Shown piece after piece: positions 1-13,627 of a stretch of DNA of 64,000 nucleotides. The notes under the pieces were generated by a model that searched no databases, was not told the origin of the DNA, and saw nothing but the letters and a program-made list of their open reading frames with translations. This DNA is from Chaunax sp. Z400 (taxonomy: Eukaryota; Chordata; Actinopteri; Lophiiformes; Chaunacidae). Location of the stretch: contig CM075206.1 of assembly GCA_037577475.1 (NCBI GenBank), forward strand, positions 7,969,459 to 8,033,458. Reading direction: 5' to 3'. The position numbers and the translations under genes were made by a program. Positions within the stretch are counted from its first letter, which is position 1. The number at the start of each line of letters is the position of its first letter.

Positions 1-3000
1 TCAAACCTGGGATGGAAAGGTAGAGACAGCAGCAAAGAGAAGGGATAGTATATTTCAGGGATAGTATATTTCAGGAGTGACAGACATCAGACAGACCATC
101 TGCCAGCAGTTGCTCTCACCTGGGGTTTTATACTGTTGGGCCATGAATCAAGTAAGTCAGCCAAGCCATCACATATAGTAGAGGTCAAACTTTATACTCA
201 CAAGACCAAATTAGATTTACTCTGACAATGATAAGGCAGGATTGACAGGTCTCCAGAGGACTTTGGACATTGAGGGGACGTAGGCCAGCATCCCACATGC
301 AGATGGATGGTGAACTGCCAAAAAAAAACATTTTGCCTTCAGTGACAAGCTAATAGAAAAACCTAAAAGGGAGAGGAAGAGGAATTTGTAATTTTGTAAA
401 TGATGTACATTTGGCTGAAATTCAGGACTAACAATGTGTGCCTACTGCAATCTCCAAGGTTAATGGAAACCACTCTTTGGACTGAGTTTCACCATCAGAA
501 TGTGTTGAACTAATAAATTGTAGTGCATGGGTCAGTACAATGAAGTAAAAACAAGATAGAAATAAAATTTGGTAACTCAAAGCAGCAATAATTGACTTTT
601 AATCCACCTAGGGGCAACAGCACAAGCTGTCATTGACATAATCATCTTATGATGTTTATTTTGTAACATGGAGCAACATTAGCATTCATTTGGGGTTTTA
701 CTTCTGGCTCCAACTCCATTTGCAAATATCTTGCTCCTTAGCAGGTAAATTAGCAATTTAGCAGCATTTTGCTTATTATGACTTTCTACTGTTTGCTGTT
801 TTTTTTGTTTTGTTTTTGTTTTGTTTTGTTTTCATGAATAGCTACCCGCAGCTGCTGGAAACAAGGCTAAAAGACATAGTGAGACTGAAAGAAAATAATA
901 AATCTGCAGGACATGGAACCAAAACAATTAGCTTAAAGCTGCCAAAATTCACCATTGAGTTGAGGGTAACAAAGGCAGCATTAATTACCTGTTACTCTGA
1001 GAGACTCCGTTCACATTGCACATACTAATTATAGTAATTGTTAATGGAAAAATATTGACAAGTGCAGCTTTAGAAGAAAAATGTTAAAGTTTACTGAGAA
1101 GAGTGGGAAATTTATATGAAGAGTGATAAACACATACAAAAATAAGATTGTGAAATTGACAATTGTTAATTGTCAACTGAATATACAGGGGAAATAAATT
1201 GTCTTAAATGTCCTTAGTGTGCATAGATTCTATAGGGATGTTAAGAGGCTGGTACAATGCTAGTCCTTTTAATTAGTAATTGTTTACATGCACAGCAAGT
1301 AGACTGCATGAAAAATGGTTGAATTGGATGTAATGCACATAATGTGCAAAATACAGGAAATGTGAGGAATCGGGAATGGTGCTCCAGCTGATGTTGCCGT
1401 TCATTCTATGACATTATAGTGATGAATTAAGGTAGTTTAGGTAGCAAGTAATTGAAAATCAATAAAAAGAACTTGCACAAATGGAGTGTTGCACTAGATG
1501 CAAACATTCACTAAGCACTAACTTTGACATATTCACTGTAGCCCTTCATTAAATGTATAAAGAACAGAAGAGGTTGTTTGACTCTAGCACCTCCTCATCC
1601 ATTTCACACTTGGCAGGAGAAATTGCCGGTCGTTTCTAACCTGATGCTGGATGTCTGGCTGGTAGTGTGAATACAGTACATTGTAAGCCCTGTGAGAGAA
1701 GGATAATGAACAGCCATTGTCTTTTGAATGGGTAATTACCTTTAATAACAGTATATTTACTGTACTGGTCAAGCTCATCTGGAAATTATCTAATTGCTCT
1801 ATAAGTACTGGTAGCATCAGCCCCCACAACAGCCAGTTCTATAAGTTATCTTGTAAATAATAATAATAAAAAAACACATGTTGCATGGAAATTAGCTTTT
1901 AATTAATTTATTATGACAAATTATGCAAATGTATCATTTCTGGTTTAATGATGATTACATGTCAGCCTCCCTGCAAATCATCATCAGCGTCACTCTTGGT
2001 TTAGAGTTAATGTCATCCGTGAGTTTCCTTCTTCCTCTGCACATCAATAGACAAGAGTGCGTTGTGACTTTTCTGGTAAGGTCAAAAACACCTGCAGTGT
2101 CGTCATTCTCCAATTTGTGATCATTGAGGCAGAGGCCCAGTGATTCTGTGCAATTTCCCTTCGTGCAGAGATAATAGGAGAAGAATTTGATTCATTAGCC
2201 AATGGAAAGAAGTGTACCTTCCTCCCTTAGCGGACGGCCCTTCCACTTCAAAGGGAGCACATGTTCTTTGATCCATGACCAGGAGTAGGAGATGGGAAGA
2301 ACAGGGGGAGAGTACCATTCTGATTACTGTGCACCTCCTGGCTTCGCCTCTGCCTCTGGACACCAGCTCCTGAAGATGGATGGCGATCGTTAGATATATT
2401 AGAAACATAATATGATCTGATTCCGACAGGATTTGACCCCTAAACTTGCTTTGCCCCAGCTGTCAGGATTAACTTTGTGTCATGTTCTGTGATGTCCACT
2501 GTAGGTTTTGCTACTTCCAGTATCTTTCTTTTCATCATTTCTTTCATCCCTTCTCCACATGTGGTCTATTTTACAGCTCACTGACTTCAACACTGACGTA
2601 GTCAAACACAGACTTGAGAGACAAATGAGTGCACATAAATATGAACTTTCCTCCCTTTTCTCACTCTGTATGTTCTTTGAAGAGAAGGGCAGGTTGATAT
2701 TCCACTTTCCCTTGGTGACTTTGGTTCTCTCAATGTACCAGGTACCTTCATTTCCATTATAACATCTCTACTCTGATGGTGGCTTATGCAAAGCTTGTAC
2801 AAGCCTTTTCAGAACCTTTTTTTCTCTGTCCTTATCTTCTTTAAAAGGTTTTCTTATACAGATAGATGCACTGCTTTGGGGTGGAGAGAATCCCAATTAA
2901 TTTAGAGGTCATTTGTTTAGTCCTCCTCATCAGATCAATTTTATGCAGGAGGGAAACAGGAAAAATCGTTACACAGCTTAAAAGAAACCTAAGTGAATTA

Positions 3001-3590
3001 CAGTAATTATTTAATGCTTGGTCTTGATCAAGCTAAGTGTCTGTACAGGCTTTTATTTATTTTCTTAATAGCCCCTTCATCTCCCAAGGTCCTCCTGTGG
3101 ACCGTGATAAAATAACTATTCATGAACAGAGGACGAATCCAACTACGAGAGTTGCCATTACCATTTTTTGTTTGTACGATTTTTTGTTCTCAACCGACTT
3201 ACTCAAGCTTAAACTTACTAGAGAGGCCATTAAATAGATCCATACTTTCTCAATATAGAGGATAGTAAAGGGGATGGATGACAATGACTGAGTTGACTTT
3301 TGGGTGGGAGGTCTGGTTGATGGGCATCACCCGTGGTAACAACCGTGATCTGATTTCATTCTGCACACAAGGTAAGTATTTTTCCACACAACAGCAGGGT
3401 CAACACAGGTAATTGGAGTTTGTTACCTTGCTGAGAAGTTTGATGTGTGCAGCTTGTTGCCTGCAGGTCTTCATGCAACAAGTAAATGTCTTGTTTTGTA
3501 GATGTATTTTTGCCATAATGTAATTTCAGTCACATAACTCACGAGTTTGAAATGTTTATGATTACAGCAGCAGGACATAGACTTTGAGTT
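1..3590. other. noncoding, no gene recognised
   Basis: AT-rich sequence. Open frames of 60-95 codons occur on both strands but have no recognisable protein content and no coding-like composition. No repeat ends were identified. Confidence 0.6.
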
Positions 3591-3597
3591 TGACGTC

Positions 3598-3695
3598 TAT
3601 AGGCTCCGAACTCATCACTCCCCGCAGATATGTTTATATGAATATATTGGGGAGTGATGATGAAAACGTCCTGAATCTCCCAATCGGAGCCTATA
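3598..3695. repeat. two-tier inverted repeat (hairpin)
   Basis: Outer arms TATAGGCTCCGA (3,598-3,609) and TCGGAGCCTATA (3,684-3,695) pair perfectly. Inner arms TCATCACTCCCC (3,612-3,623) and GGGGAGTGATGA (3,649-3,660) also pair perfectly. The loop is 25 nt, and between the tiers 2 nt face 23 unpaired nt. Confidence 0.85.
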
Positions 3696-3796
3696 CAGGC
3701 GGATGCTGGGGTGGTTGTGGGGCTGAATGTGCAGCAGCAACATACGCGCCAAATCGGGAGGGTGTGTGATGACGTTTGAGGAGAATGAGGCATGTC

Positions 3797-3804
3797 ATTT
3801 GCAT
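3797..3804 (+). promoter_or_regulatory. octamer (POU-type) motif
   Basis: ATTTGCAT followed by ATGC, in a repeat-free block next to the hairpin. A perfect octamer, but single motifs occur by chance. Confidence 0.3.
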
Positions 3805-5473
3805 ATGCGTGCTGCAGCAGTGCAGCTCGAGTTGTCTGCCTGATCTAGCTCCACAGGCTTCTCCCCATTTACAAAATGTAAAATGGTATCAAAAACAGAG
3901 CCATCATCAGACATTGAAATGCATAAAAATACTTTGGAAAGTCAAAGATGCCAACAACCACTGTTGCATTCAAATAAAACATGTCTGTGAATTTGACATA
4001 TGTGCCAACTGCTATCGTCACAGCCAGAGCTTCAAAACCATGTGTTTCATGAAGCATTAAATCACATTAATATGATTTCAGCTGCGCCACTCAACCAGAT
4101 GCTTTCTTTTGACTCAAAGTGAAATTACAATCTGCCAGGTGGATTTTCACTAGAAGCACAAAGGATTTTTGTGTCATTTGTGGCACTCAAAATTGGTGAA
4201 TTTGTCTGTCAAAACCTCTCACATACAGCGCACAGAGCTCAACACTATTCAGGGAGAAACAAAGTAGTAGGAGGCAAAACGGAAGGTCAGTGAATGATTC
4301 TGTGAGCCACAACCTTTGGAAAGCCTCTGCTCCTGTGTCTGGCAAGAAGACCAGTTTTATATATATATATTATTTTTTTTTACTTGGAATTAGAATATGA
4401 AAGAAAACAAGACGATAGACAACAATTTCAGTCCAGACAAATGAAGATAAATCCAGCAGCACAATGGACAGACTGATTGAAGCTGAGTGAACCCCATCTG
4501 TTAATTCATATGGTTGTACAATCTTACATGGCTTCAATTCAGAGAACCGTGTCTCTGCTGCCGGGTTTAATTGCTTCCTCTTGTAGATGTGCTGTGGATA
4601 GAAGGATTTATTTGCAGAGTAAGATTGGGGAAACATTGCACAGGGGCACCAAATATACAAGCTTTAATTTGGACTGTAAAACACCGGCCTCACTTGGAGG
4701 CAATAAAATGGAGCTTGTAATCATAGATGACATTAAAACACGCTCCATGATTCTGTCATTTAAATAGGGAAATATGGGTGTGCTGTGTAGCCAATTGGGA
4801 TAATACTTCTGAATGAAACTTTTCCCCCTATAATGTAATTTCAATTTCACTGTGTCCTTTGAGGTCAGTGAATCTTTGTCTGACTGTGCCCTGGGAAGGT
4901 AAACCTAATTTAATGCTATATCTCTTTCCCCTACTAAGGCGCAGCATATCCAATAGTGAACCTCCTAAACATAATCAATTATCTGAGCTCCAATGGCAGA
5001 GAATGCAGAATGCTGATAAGACTTTGTAGACTTTTTTTTCTAATGAAGAGAGAAAAGACGATTTGGTTCAATACCCGGGGGGAGTTTTTTTTTTCTCTGC
5101 TGGAAAAAAAGAATTATTCATAGCATTCTCTAAGGGAAAAGTCGATTATTCCCAATAAGTCACTGAATTGTTGTCCCGTTTCGGTTGTGTTGAGGAGGAC
5201 CTCAGGCAATGTCGATTTTATGTCATATGCTTTGCTCTGCTTTTTTAAAGCAGCATGATTGTCTGGCCGGCGGTGAAATGATTTCGACACGGTGGCATTA
5301 TATACACAACTGACACTCAGTGTTATTTATCAAGGTGCAGTCAGAGTGTCATGTTAGAGATGCTGTCGTAGCCTGAAATCCGCATCGTCTCTGCTTTCAA
5401 TGCAGAATCATCTTTTCTGTCTTGTCGTATTCCGCACTTGCAACAATGAAGCCAGGGATACATCAATATCGAG

Positions 5474-5478
<5 letters not shown>

Positions 5479-5510
<32 letters not shown>

Positions 5511-5519
5511 GTGTGTGTG
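5479..5519 (+). repeat. (GT)n microsatellite
   Basis: Fourteen GT units, AAAT, then four more. Confidence 0.95.
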
Positions 5520-7402
5520 CTTCCTCAGTATGATTACTTTTCAGTACGTCCCCTCGGCTGTAATATTTTAGAACTCATGTTTCTGTTAAAAACATTTATT
5601 TTGCCTGGGGGTGTAGTTTATGAGGAGCCAGCTCCCTAATGCATTCTATTGATCATTTCATTCAGCTGATTTGCATGTGAAGAGCTGGTGTGCAGAGATG
5701 TGCAGCACTGCACATAGATAAAGAACGATACTTCACTGAATATCAGCCATATTGATTTCTGCTCTGCTTTTTGTCAAGCTGTGATGACAACCTCAGGCTT
5801 GTCTTGACAAATGCTACACGTGGGGCTATGCAAACAAATGAAAATAATGGATTAGCCTCTTCTACCTTTTAATTTTTAACACCAAAATGATTCAAAGTCA
5901 TGCTGACCTTTTACAAGCAGCATCTGTGCGGAAGCACAATTTATGTTCCATGGGCCGGACTTTATGCCAACACACTGGCTGCTGTTTTTCTACCATTAAA
6001 CAAGAGTTATGTCACACTTCCCATTTAATCACAGGCTTTTTCTGGGTCCTGGACTGAATCAGAGCACCCAGCCAATGACTCACTGTGAGAGGCCCATTTG
6101 ACAGATTACACCTGCAGTCACACTTAAAGGTAGTGTTAGCAGGCCCTCGGCGTAGGGGGAGGAGAGCCTAACAATTCCATTAAATGTTTTCAATTGACCT
6201 TCACAGCAAATGAACAGTCGAGTTCAACATAGTCAACACAGAAGCTAATGCAGGCGGAAGCCTCAACATTCAATATTCCAGTTACAAAGCTATTAATCAT
6301 TATTTCCGGCAAAGTAATGTTCTCCATCATTGTAATAAGTCTACCTCTTTCCTTATGGAAGTAAAATTTTATATCCTAAAATTACTTAGGCCAGAGTGTT
6401 TTCTCAAGGGCATTCCAGCAGCTTCGAGGGCAAACTTGGCAGTTTCATGGTCCAGTGGTCTGCTGTAAGCCCCGTACCACTGCCTAGGAGAGTCTCCGAA
6501 TCCACTAGACAGCAAAGTGACAAAGTGTGCGCCAGAAACCTGTTTAATACTCCATCATGACTGTCATAGACATCCAGAAGGAGTGAGACAATTTAGCTCA
6601 GAAGGGGGGAGAGATTGAGAGAGAGACTCCCGGCAAGGTTGATCGCATCTGTGAAATTAGAAATACTGTAGGCTTAAATGGCCCCCAATTGTGTTTGCTT
6701 TTGTAATTATCTGCGGCCACTCGATCCCATTCTCCCGTTTTCCAGAATAATGCTGCTACATGTTGCACCCGTGCTGCATGCATCCAGCCTGAATTACTCA
6801 AAGTCAAATAGAATTGTTTGGGCAAATCTCAAAGCAATGAATACACCAACCAACTCTAATCCATGCACTGTTAGATTTAAACAGTACTGCAAGCCATCTA
6901 GGAAGATACATCTTAAAGGGGTTATATAAAGGCTGTACAAAGCAGCATGAAGGATGTTATGAAAGTGGTTAAGTGCCTGAATCGGTCCATGACACACTGG
7001 CTCAATAAAAGCAACAGTCCTGTTTAGTAAGACCTCATAAGAATGGAATAATAATATTTCTAATTTCTATTTTGAACAGGGAGTTTTACTGCATCATGAC
7101 GTGCGGAAGGCTCCGTCCATCCCTGCATCCGTCCGAAAGCATAAATGGGCCGTAAGGCTTTCTTCACTACTTAACCTTTGAAATTCATATTCCTTTCTGA
7201 AGCAGGGCAAGTTCTTGGCCTTAACTTTAGATAATAAGTGCACTATATGGACACACTGCACTGCCTCTGCTAGTTTCACTCAACCAAAGTTATTATGATC
7301 CAGCTGGCCAACTCAGTGTTCCAACTGAATGTTTAGTAATGGGAATTGAATGGCAAGTACCTCACACTTGGCACCAAGCCTGTTTTTGTGTATCTCTGTG
7401 GA

Positions 7403-7406
<4 letters not shown>

Positions 7407-7437
<31 letters not shown>
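7407..7437 (+). repeat. (TG)n microsatellite
   Basis: About fifteen perfect TG units. Confidence 0.95.
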
Positions 7438-7439
<2 letters not shown>

Positions 7440-9084
7440 ATGTGTTCAAAAAGAAGATCCAGGGTTTGTTTTCTGTCTTTGTGAGCCATGGTGGGTGAAG
7501 AGGATAATAGATTGGGAAGTTAAAAAAGGACGACAGGAAGTAATGTGGATATTGACCCACATTCAGGGCTTAATTTGTAAATCAGGAGGTCCCAGAAGGG
7601 GGAGATATAAAGTCACTGAAGTCACTGAATCACGCAAGATGATGCTAGTTGATACGACAACATAAAAATGATCTGTCATCACAATCAAAACAGTACAAAT
7701 TTACATTGATTAATCACAGCATTCGCAATAAGCATTTAAAATCAGCAGGGGGAGGTACAGTCTGCAGCTGTCCCTTCACTTCCCTGTTGCTTCCCTTCTG
7801 TCTGTGGATTGCTACAATGTGGGGAAAATGGTACAAGGAGCTTACAGTAATCAAAGTATTTAGACATTAAAAAGCAAGGGTATCCTAATTTGAAACGTAG
7901 TAACAATAACTCATTTGACATGCACAAAACTTCGGGTCTCTTTTTGTAATCTGATTAAAAATGCATCAGAAATAGGCAAATGACGAAAGAGTGACTAAGA
8001 TGGGAAAATAAAAGAAAGACAGAGCAGATAACATAAAATAATACCTAAATCTATGAATTTATTTACTTGCTCAGAGATTTAGATAGTTACAAAAGGTCCA
8101 GTATCTAATAAAATAGGTGCCCATCCAAATCTGAGAGGTCCCAGATCTTGTTCCAGCAGGCACATATCAAGGCCTGCCTAAAAATGTGAGTATGTGGAAG
8201 TATGGAGGGGGTCAGCAGAGATAGTGCTTTTGTTAGGGCCATATGGGAGAAGGGATAAACACTGAAAATTTGTAGAAGTTAAAGAATAGCAAACCAGCAA
8301 AGCATCTTCATTGGAAAATATTTTCTTTGAAGGCTGTGGTGCGAATTCTGGTTCAAGATTTTCTGTGGACCGGCTCCATGGGTCCATGGGTTCTATACGA
8401 CCTTTTGGAAAAGTTGCTTCCCTGTTTTTAAGCATCATGGAAAGAGTTTGTTTTATAAAGAAGGATAAGTAGAGCAGAGTAATTATGAATTTTTAAAAGT
8501 AGCACGGAGAAACTTTTACAGCTTATTCAGCTGACATCCATATGTTTCTCATTAGCTAGACTTACTCCACTTAATCTTTTCTGACTACATTAGATTTTGA
8601 TGGCTGTGTGTACAACTGTGTGTATAAGAGGTGTGTGACCAGAACAGAAAATGGAGGCAGAGCTGCTCAACATTATTGAACATTTACCAATTAAGATTCT
8701 CTGAGAACCTCACAACAGGCTTCATGAGGCATTAGCTGAGAAATGCTCAATGTGGGAAACAAAAACAAATGACTTTTGTGAGCTTCCATAGTGTTATAGC
8801 GCACATGGCAGCGTTTGATTAGTGATTAGTGATCTCGAAAATATTTAGGAGAAACCCGGTTAACAGATATACAGCCAAGGAGACGTTCTCATACCTAACT
8901 TAACCAAGTGTGAAATAGCTTTGGCTAAGTACGGGGACAACCATTAATACTGATAAAAATGGGACTAGGTGCCCTCAAGGTGGAATGTGAGTTCTCACTA
9001 AGAAAGTGATTTATGTCACCTTCACCCAAGGTAAAAAAAAAAAGAAAAGAAAAAAAGAGCTGGCACCCTGAATAAAAATTTCAT

Positions 9085-9122
9085 ACACACACACACACAC
9101 ATACACACACACACACACACAC
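9085..9122 (+). repeat. (AC)n microsatellite, interrupted
   Basis: Two AC runs split by one AT. Confidence 0.95.
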
Positions 9123-11154
9123 TTCCTTGGATGCAATACTTACTGTTGTGATACAGCAAAAGTTTTATAATTCTACATTATCAATTTTAAATCATACAGC
9201 ACCCATCCTGCGTTGTTGATGCCATACACCATGACTCAATATATTTTCTCTGCATCAGAATTTAATGTTAAGTCTGCATTTACTATTATTTCTAAGAGCT
9301 GAGGCAGTGAGAAGTTCTCCAGACTCCTCTGTGGCTTTGTGATATCAGGCTTTGTCAAGGTGTAATAAAATATTTATGTCCTACATATCATGTCTATTCT
9401 ACCTGTCATAATATCAATCCAGTTTGGGGATCATTTTTTATTGTTGTTTTGTGTTTTGAACTAGGAAGGAACACAATGTTTCCCACAGACTGACAGTTTA
9501 ACTGTGGCAGAGGGACCTCTGGTCTCTGACTGCACGCCCATCTCTCCACCTGTGTCGGCTCTATTGGTTTTCTTCATCAGCAGTATGTTTCCTAAAGTCA
9601 CCCACAAAACACGAATCGCATGTTGTTGGATTTTTCTTTTTTTTCACCCGCAATTCTGTTTTCACAACAGCAGGGAAGTTACTCGTGGAGGAGGATTGTT
9701 GTTAATGAGGTGACCCATCAAAAGTGATCAAAACCAATGTGGACTTCTCAACAACCAGCTGTACAAACAGGCCTAAAACGACAGCACAAGTAGGTCTGCA
9801 TTAAAACATAGAGGCCACACTGTCAATATATATAGAGGATTGAAGTAATAGAAAATCTCTCTCTAGTGTGTGTGTATGTGTGTTTCTCTGCAGAGCACAT
9901 CAAGTTATCAGTCTATCTTATCCACCAGTTAATAGATCGCTGATGGTTTTGTTCTCTTGGACGGCTGAAACATTTACATTTTAAAAAAATGTCAAAATGT
10001 GTCGCCTCTGTGATTGTTGATGTACCTGGGTGGTCCGCCCAATTCAATTTGTAACACATAATGTTTTTGTGCAACTGTTTGCGTAACTCCAACAACAGAA
10101 AATTATTATTTGGCAGGCATTGTTGATATTGTGGCAGGCTGCCATAAATTAAGTAATGCATGGGACTCCCAGCTGAATGATATGCACAGAAAAAAGAAGA
10201 AAGAAATTGTGATTGCATTATCAGTCAAAACTTACAAAGGAATGGTAATTTTTACAATTAATTTATATTAAAAAAATAAGACAAGAAAACAAACAACCAG
10301 AGAGTATTTTCATAGTGACAGGAGATATCAGTCACTTACACTAAGTTCTCTTGTTTATCTTCAGCTTCACCAGACTGTGCTCCAATCTTGCAGAAAAGTA
10401 TGACAAGCTCATGAATACAGTGATAAAAAAAAATTCGAAGGTATCCTCATCTCATCACCATTGCGTCCTTGGAGAAGTCCAAACAGAAGTTGATACATAT
10501 TTATTTTACTGCTGCACCGCGATGTTAGATGGCTGAGCAAAGGCAGGGTGCTAACATGCTTTTGGACCTATTCAAATATGAACTGGAGTGATTTATTCAG
10601 TTTGTCGAAAAAAGCATTAGGCTGTATTTGTAGGTATCTAACTGCTTGGACCTCAGCATGGGAGGAGGGCTGACGTTCTGGACTTATTTTAAATTTAATT
10701 GAAAAACTACAGGTAAGCCAACAAAACAAAAACAGAGGCTGCAAATGCCATAACGCCTTAAAAAGAGTTAATCCATCATCCATAGAGACATTAACAACCA
10801 GCAGCAGAAGGACCAGCTATCAAGAATACATCTGGTGACAGCAATCCAGTTTGTTCCTCCATGTCTGAAGGTCAGTGTGGATCAGGAGGCTTGCAGAAGT
10901 ACAGGTGTTGCTTTCTTTCTCCTTTCTGGATAGGAATGTGCACAGACTGCCCTGCAGAGGCCAACTGCGCTTTCAAGACACAGATGCCCTTTGCCAACAC
11001 ATACTTTTATGAGAGTGGGTTCTCTGCTCTGACAAGTGCAGAAACAACTGGGAAAGAGTGAATGTATTCAGCCAAAAATTGCTGAGTTGAGTGCGTACCC
11101 ATCTCATTAACCTCAGGTGGATTTTATGTATAAGCTGTATACAGTGTGTGTATA

Positions 11155-11173
11155 TGTGTGTGTGTGTGTGTGT
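11155..11173 (+). repeat. short (GT)n microsatellite
   Basis: About nine units, preceded by GTATAT. Confidence 0.85.
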
Positions 11174-13396
11174 AATGCAATGCCCTTTGGTATTCACTTA
11201 GTTCAGGAATCATTAACTGCAACAACGCCTACAGTCAGAAAGCCACATGGGCTTTTTGCACCTGACCTTCAACTTAGGAACCTACACGAGAATCAGTGCA
11301 AGCAAGTGAAATGACTGACTTGATTCCAATAAAAAAGCATGCTGTTTATCCCTGTTCAGCTCTGACACAACGACAGCACATTTAGCTCTGCAACATCCTC
11401 CGAATTATATTTGTGCTACGTCCGTGACCCTCGAAAATGTTTGAAACACGTGTCAACACCTTTCTGTCTGGATATTTCATGCTCGGTAGGAGAGAAAAAA
11501 AAAAGAAATGTTTCCCTCATACTTTTTCAAGTGCAGTTTCAAAATTCCTCCCTTGCTTCATTATCATAACATGAGAATCTGAGTGTCTGCATAGAATATG
11601 TCCAGGGTTTGTCACCTTCCTAATTGGACAAATCAACGTGCAGTACATGCCTGTGGATATGCTTTATTAGCCTAATCAGGCCTCTGGAGGCAAGACCCCC
11701 AGCATAAGACCTTCTAAAGTAGCTAATAAGGTATTCGGTTAAGATGAGGCTGCAGCACTACAGCATGCCAACCATAAATTAGAACTGTGAGTGTGTGAAC
11801 ACTGTCTATCAGGTATATTTAGGATTTATGTGTAAACAAGCAAAATGTGCATTCAGTAATGTTAAATTTTTTTTTCCATAGATCCTTTAGCTGAGTTCAG
11901 CCTTAGCTTGAAAAAGACCATTAGAAATATACGCTCAAGGCTGCAGCAGAGGCCACAGATAATAGCTGTGTGGAAATGCTCCTCTGCTATAGTTAGACCT
12001 TGTTCACTGCTTCACTGTTTACAGGTTTAGTCGCAAGTCATTCAAACCTAGAAAACAACTAAAGATAATTAACACTATAGCTTCTGCTAAGCATTCAGAG
12101 TTAATGGTTGTCCACATAAAGGCTTTTCCTTTCACTGACTCATTTAGCACAATGTGACATGGGGGGATATGATGGCTGCACCTTCTTTATGGTTTGCCTC
12201 AAAGAAGCTCGTCCCTAATGCTGACTGGTGTTCACGTAACTTAAAGGTCTCCAAAATAATTATAAAACATTTTTCAGCTGCTGTAGCTTGAATGCCTCTA
12301 AATAGCCTCACAATGTTTTGACTTTGTGCCCTTCCTCCCTGACACTGAATCATTCTATATCACCGTAAAGTGCAAGGCTCGCTAAATGGTGAGTAAGCTT
12401 ATTTTCCAGAAAGCCATCTATGCTATTGTAACTAATAGCTGTCAAGTGTGTCCACACTAGGATGATAGAATTCAGAACCATGGACAGTGATTTATGCTGC
12501 ATCTGAGCAAAAGGCCACGGACAAATGGAGAGCATCACTGCAGGGGGGGAGCAGTTTAGAGTAATGCTGCTTCTCTCCTCACCCTTTCTGGCTTTCACAG
12601 TCTCTTACTCCACGACTGCATTGTCTCAGTGAACGGTTTTATAGCTGGCAAAGGCTTGGAGAATGCAAGTACTCTTAACCTGCTGGTTTATCAGTTTTCA
12701 ACATACGTTTATCCTTCCTTCATTAAATTTTTTTATAATTTTCAGCTACAGCCACAAATCAAATTTAAATTAGAGCCCATGATGCTTCCAAGTTATGCAG
12801 AAATCCATCAACAATAAACCAAAAATCAAGCTTGTAGAGAATGTTATATATTTTGACGTCCGGTGAACATTCTCCATATCACAATAGACATTTTCAACCA
12901 GCCATAGTTCAAAGGATTTCATTTGGGCTGGTCTCAACACTTATGCAGGTCATTACTATCAAATTAGCACAACAAACATTTCCCATAGAGTCTTCCTACA
13001 TAGCTATGTGAGGAAGCATAAGGACAACATATTCTACTCTTGAAAGATTACGAATACATGTCCCTAATGCTCATGAGTGCATGTGAATACACTGGCTTAA
13101 GCTCTCGGGGTCCATAAAATCGTGGCTGTTCTGTTCATACACATGCACATGCACACACTCATCTTGTGTATGCGCAGTTCTGCAATGACGTCCAGTGAGC
13201 AAGGAGTTCGCTCCATGACATAAACAGATCCTGGCTCAGTCACTAATGCCCCTCCTGTTCGCTGCTCCCCTGCTGGTTTGTGCCTTCCCCTGCCATATGC
13301 AGCTGTCTCACACACCTCCCAGGAACCTCTTGTCTCGGCCCCAGCTGCTATATAGAGACAAACACACATGTGCATAAACACACAGACTTACTGCAC

Positions 13397-13627
13397 AGTA
13401 CTGTGCAAAAGTCTTAGGCAGGTGTGAAGAAATGCTGTAAAGAATTGATGCTGTCTTGAAGGCAAAGGGTGGTCACACCAAATACTGATTTGATTTAGGT
13501 TTTTCTTCTGTTCGCTCACTTTGCATTTTGTAAATCGATGAAAATAAACAATTCAATTTTATATTTTTGAAAGCATTCTTACTTTACAGCATTTCTTCAC
13601 ACCTGCCCAAGACTTTTGCACAGTACT
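13397..13627. mobile_element. MITE-like element with about 47-bp terminal inverted repeats
   Basis: The left end AGTACTGTGCAAAAGTCTTA and following bases to about 13,443 are matched in inverted form from about 13,582 to 13,627 (TTACAGCATTTCTTCACACC, then GACTTTTGCACAGTACT). The total is 231 bp with no coding capacity. The ends and AT-rich centre resemble Tc1/mariner-derived non-autonomous elements of fish. Confidence 0.75.

Larger units (their letters stand above)
3700..13396. other. noncoding block, relatively repeat-poor; candidate conserved regulatory DNA
   Basis: Apart from microsatellites I see no mobile-element signature. The stretches 3.7-3.9, 4.9-5.4 and 5.6-6.6 kb have balanced composition and dense homeodomain/POU-like words (TTTAATCACAGG, GATTTGCATGTG, TTGATCATTTCATTCAGCTG). 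This is what conserved noncoding elements look like, but conservation cannot be judged from one sequence. Confidence 0.35.
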
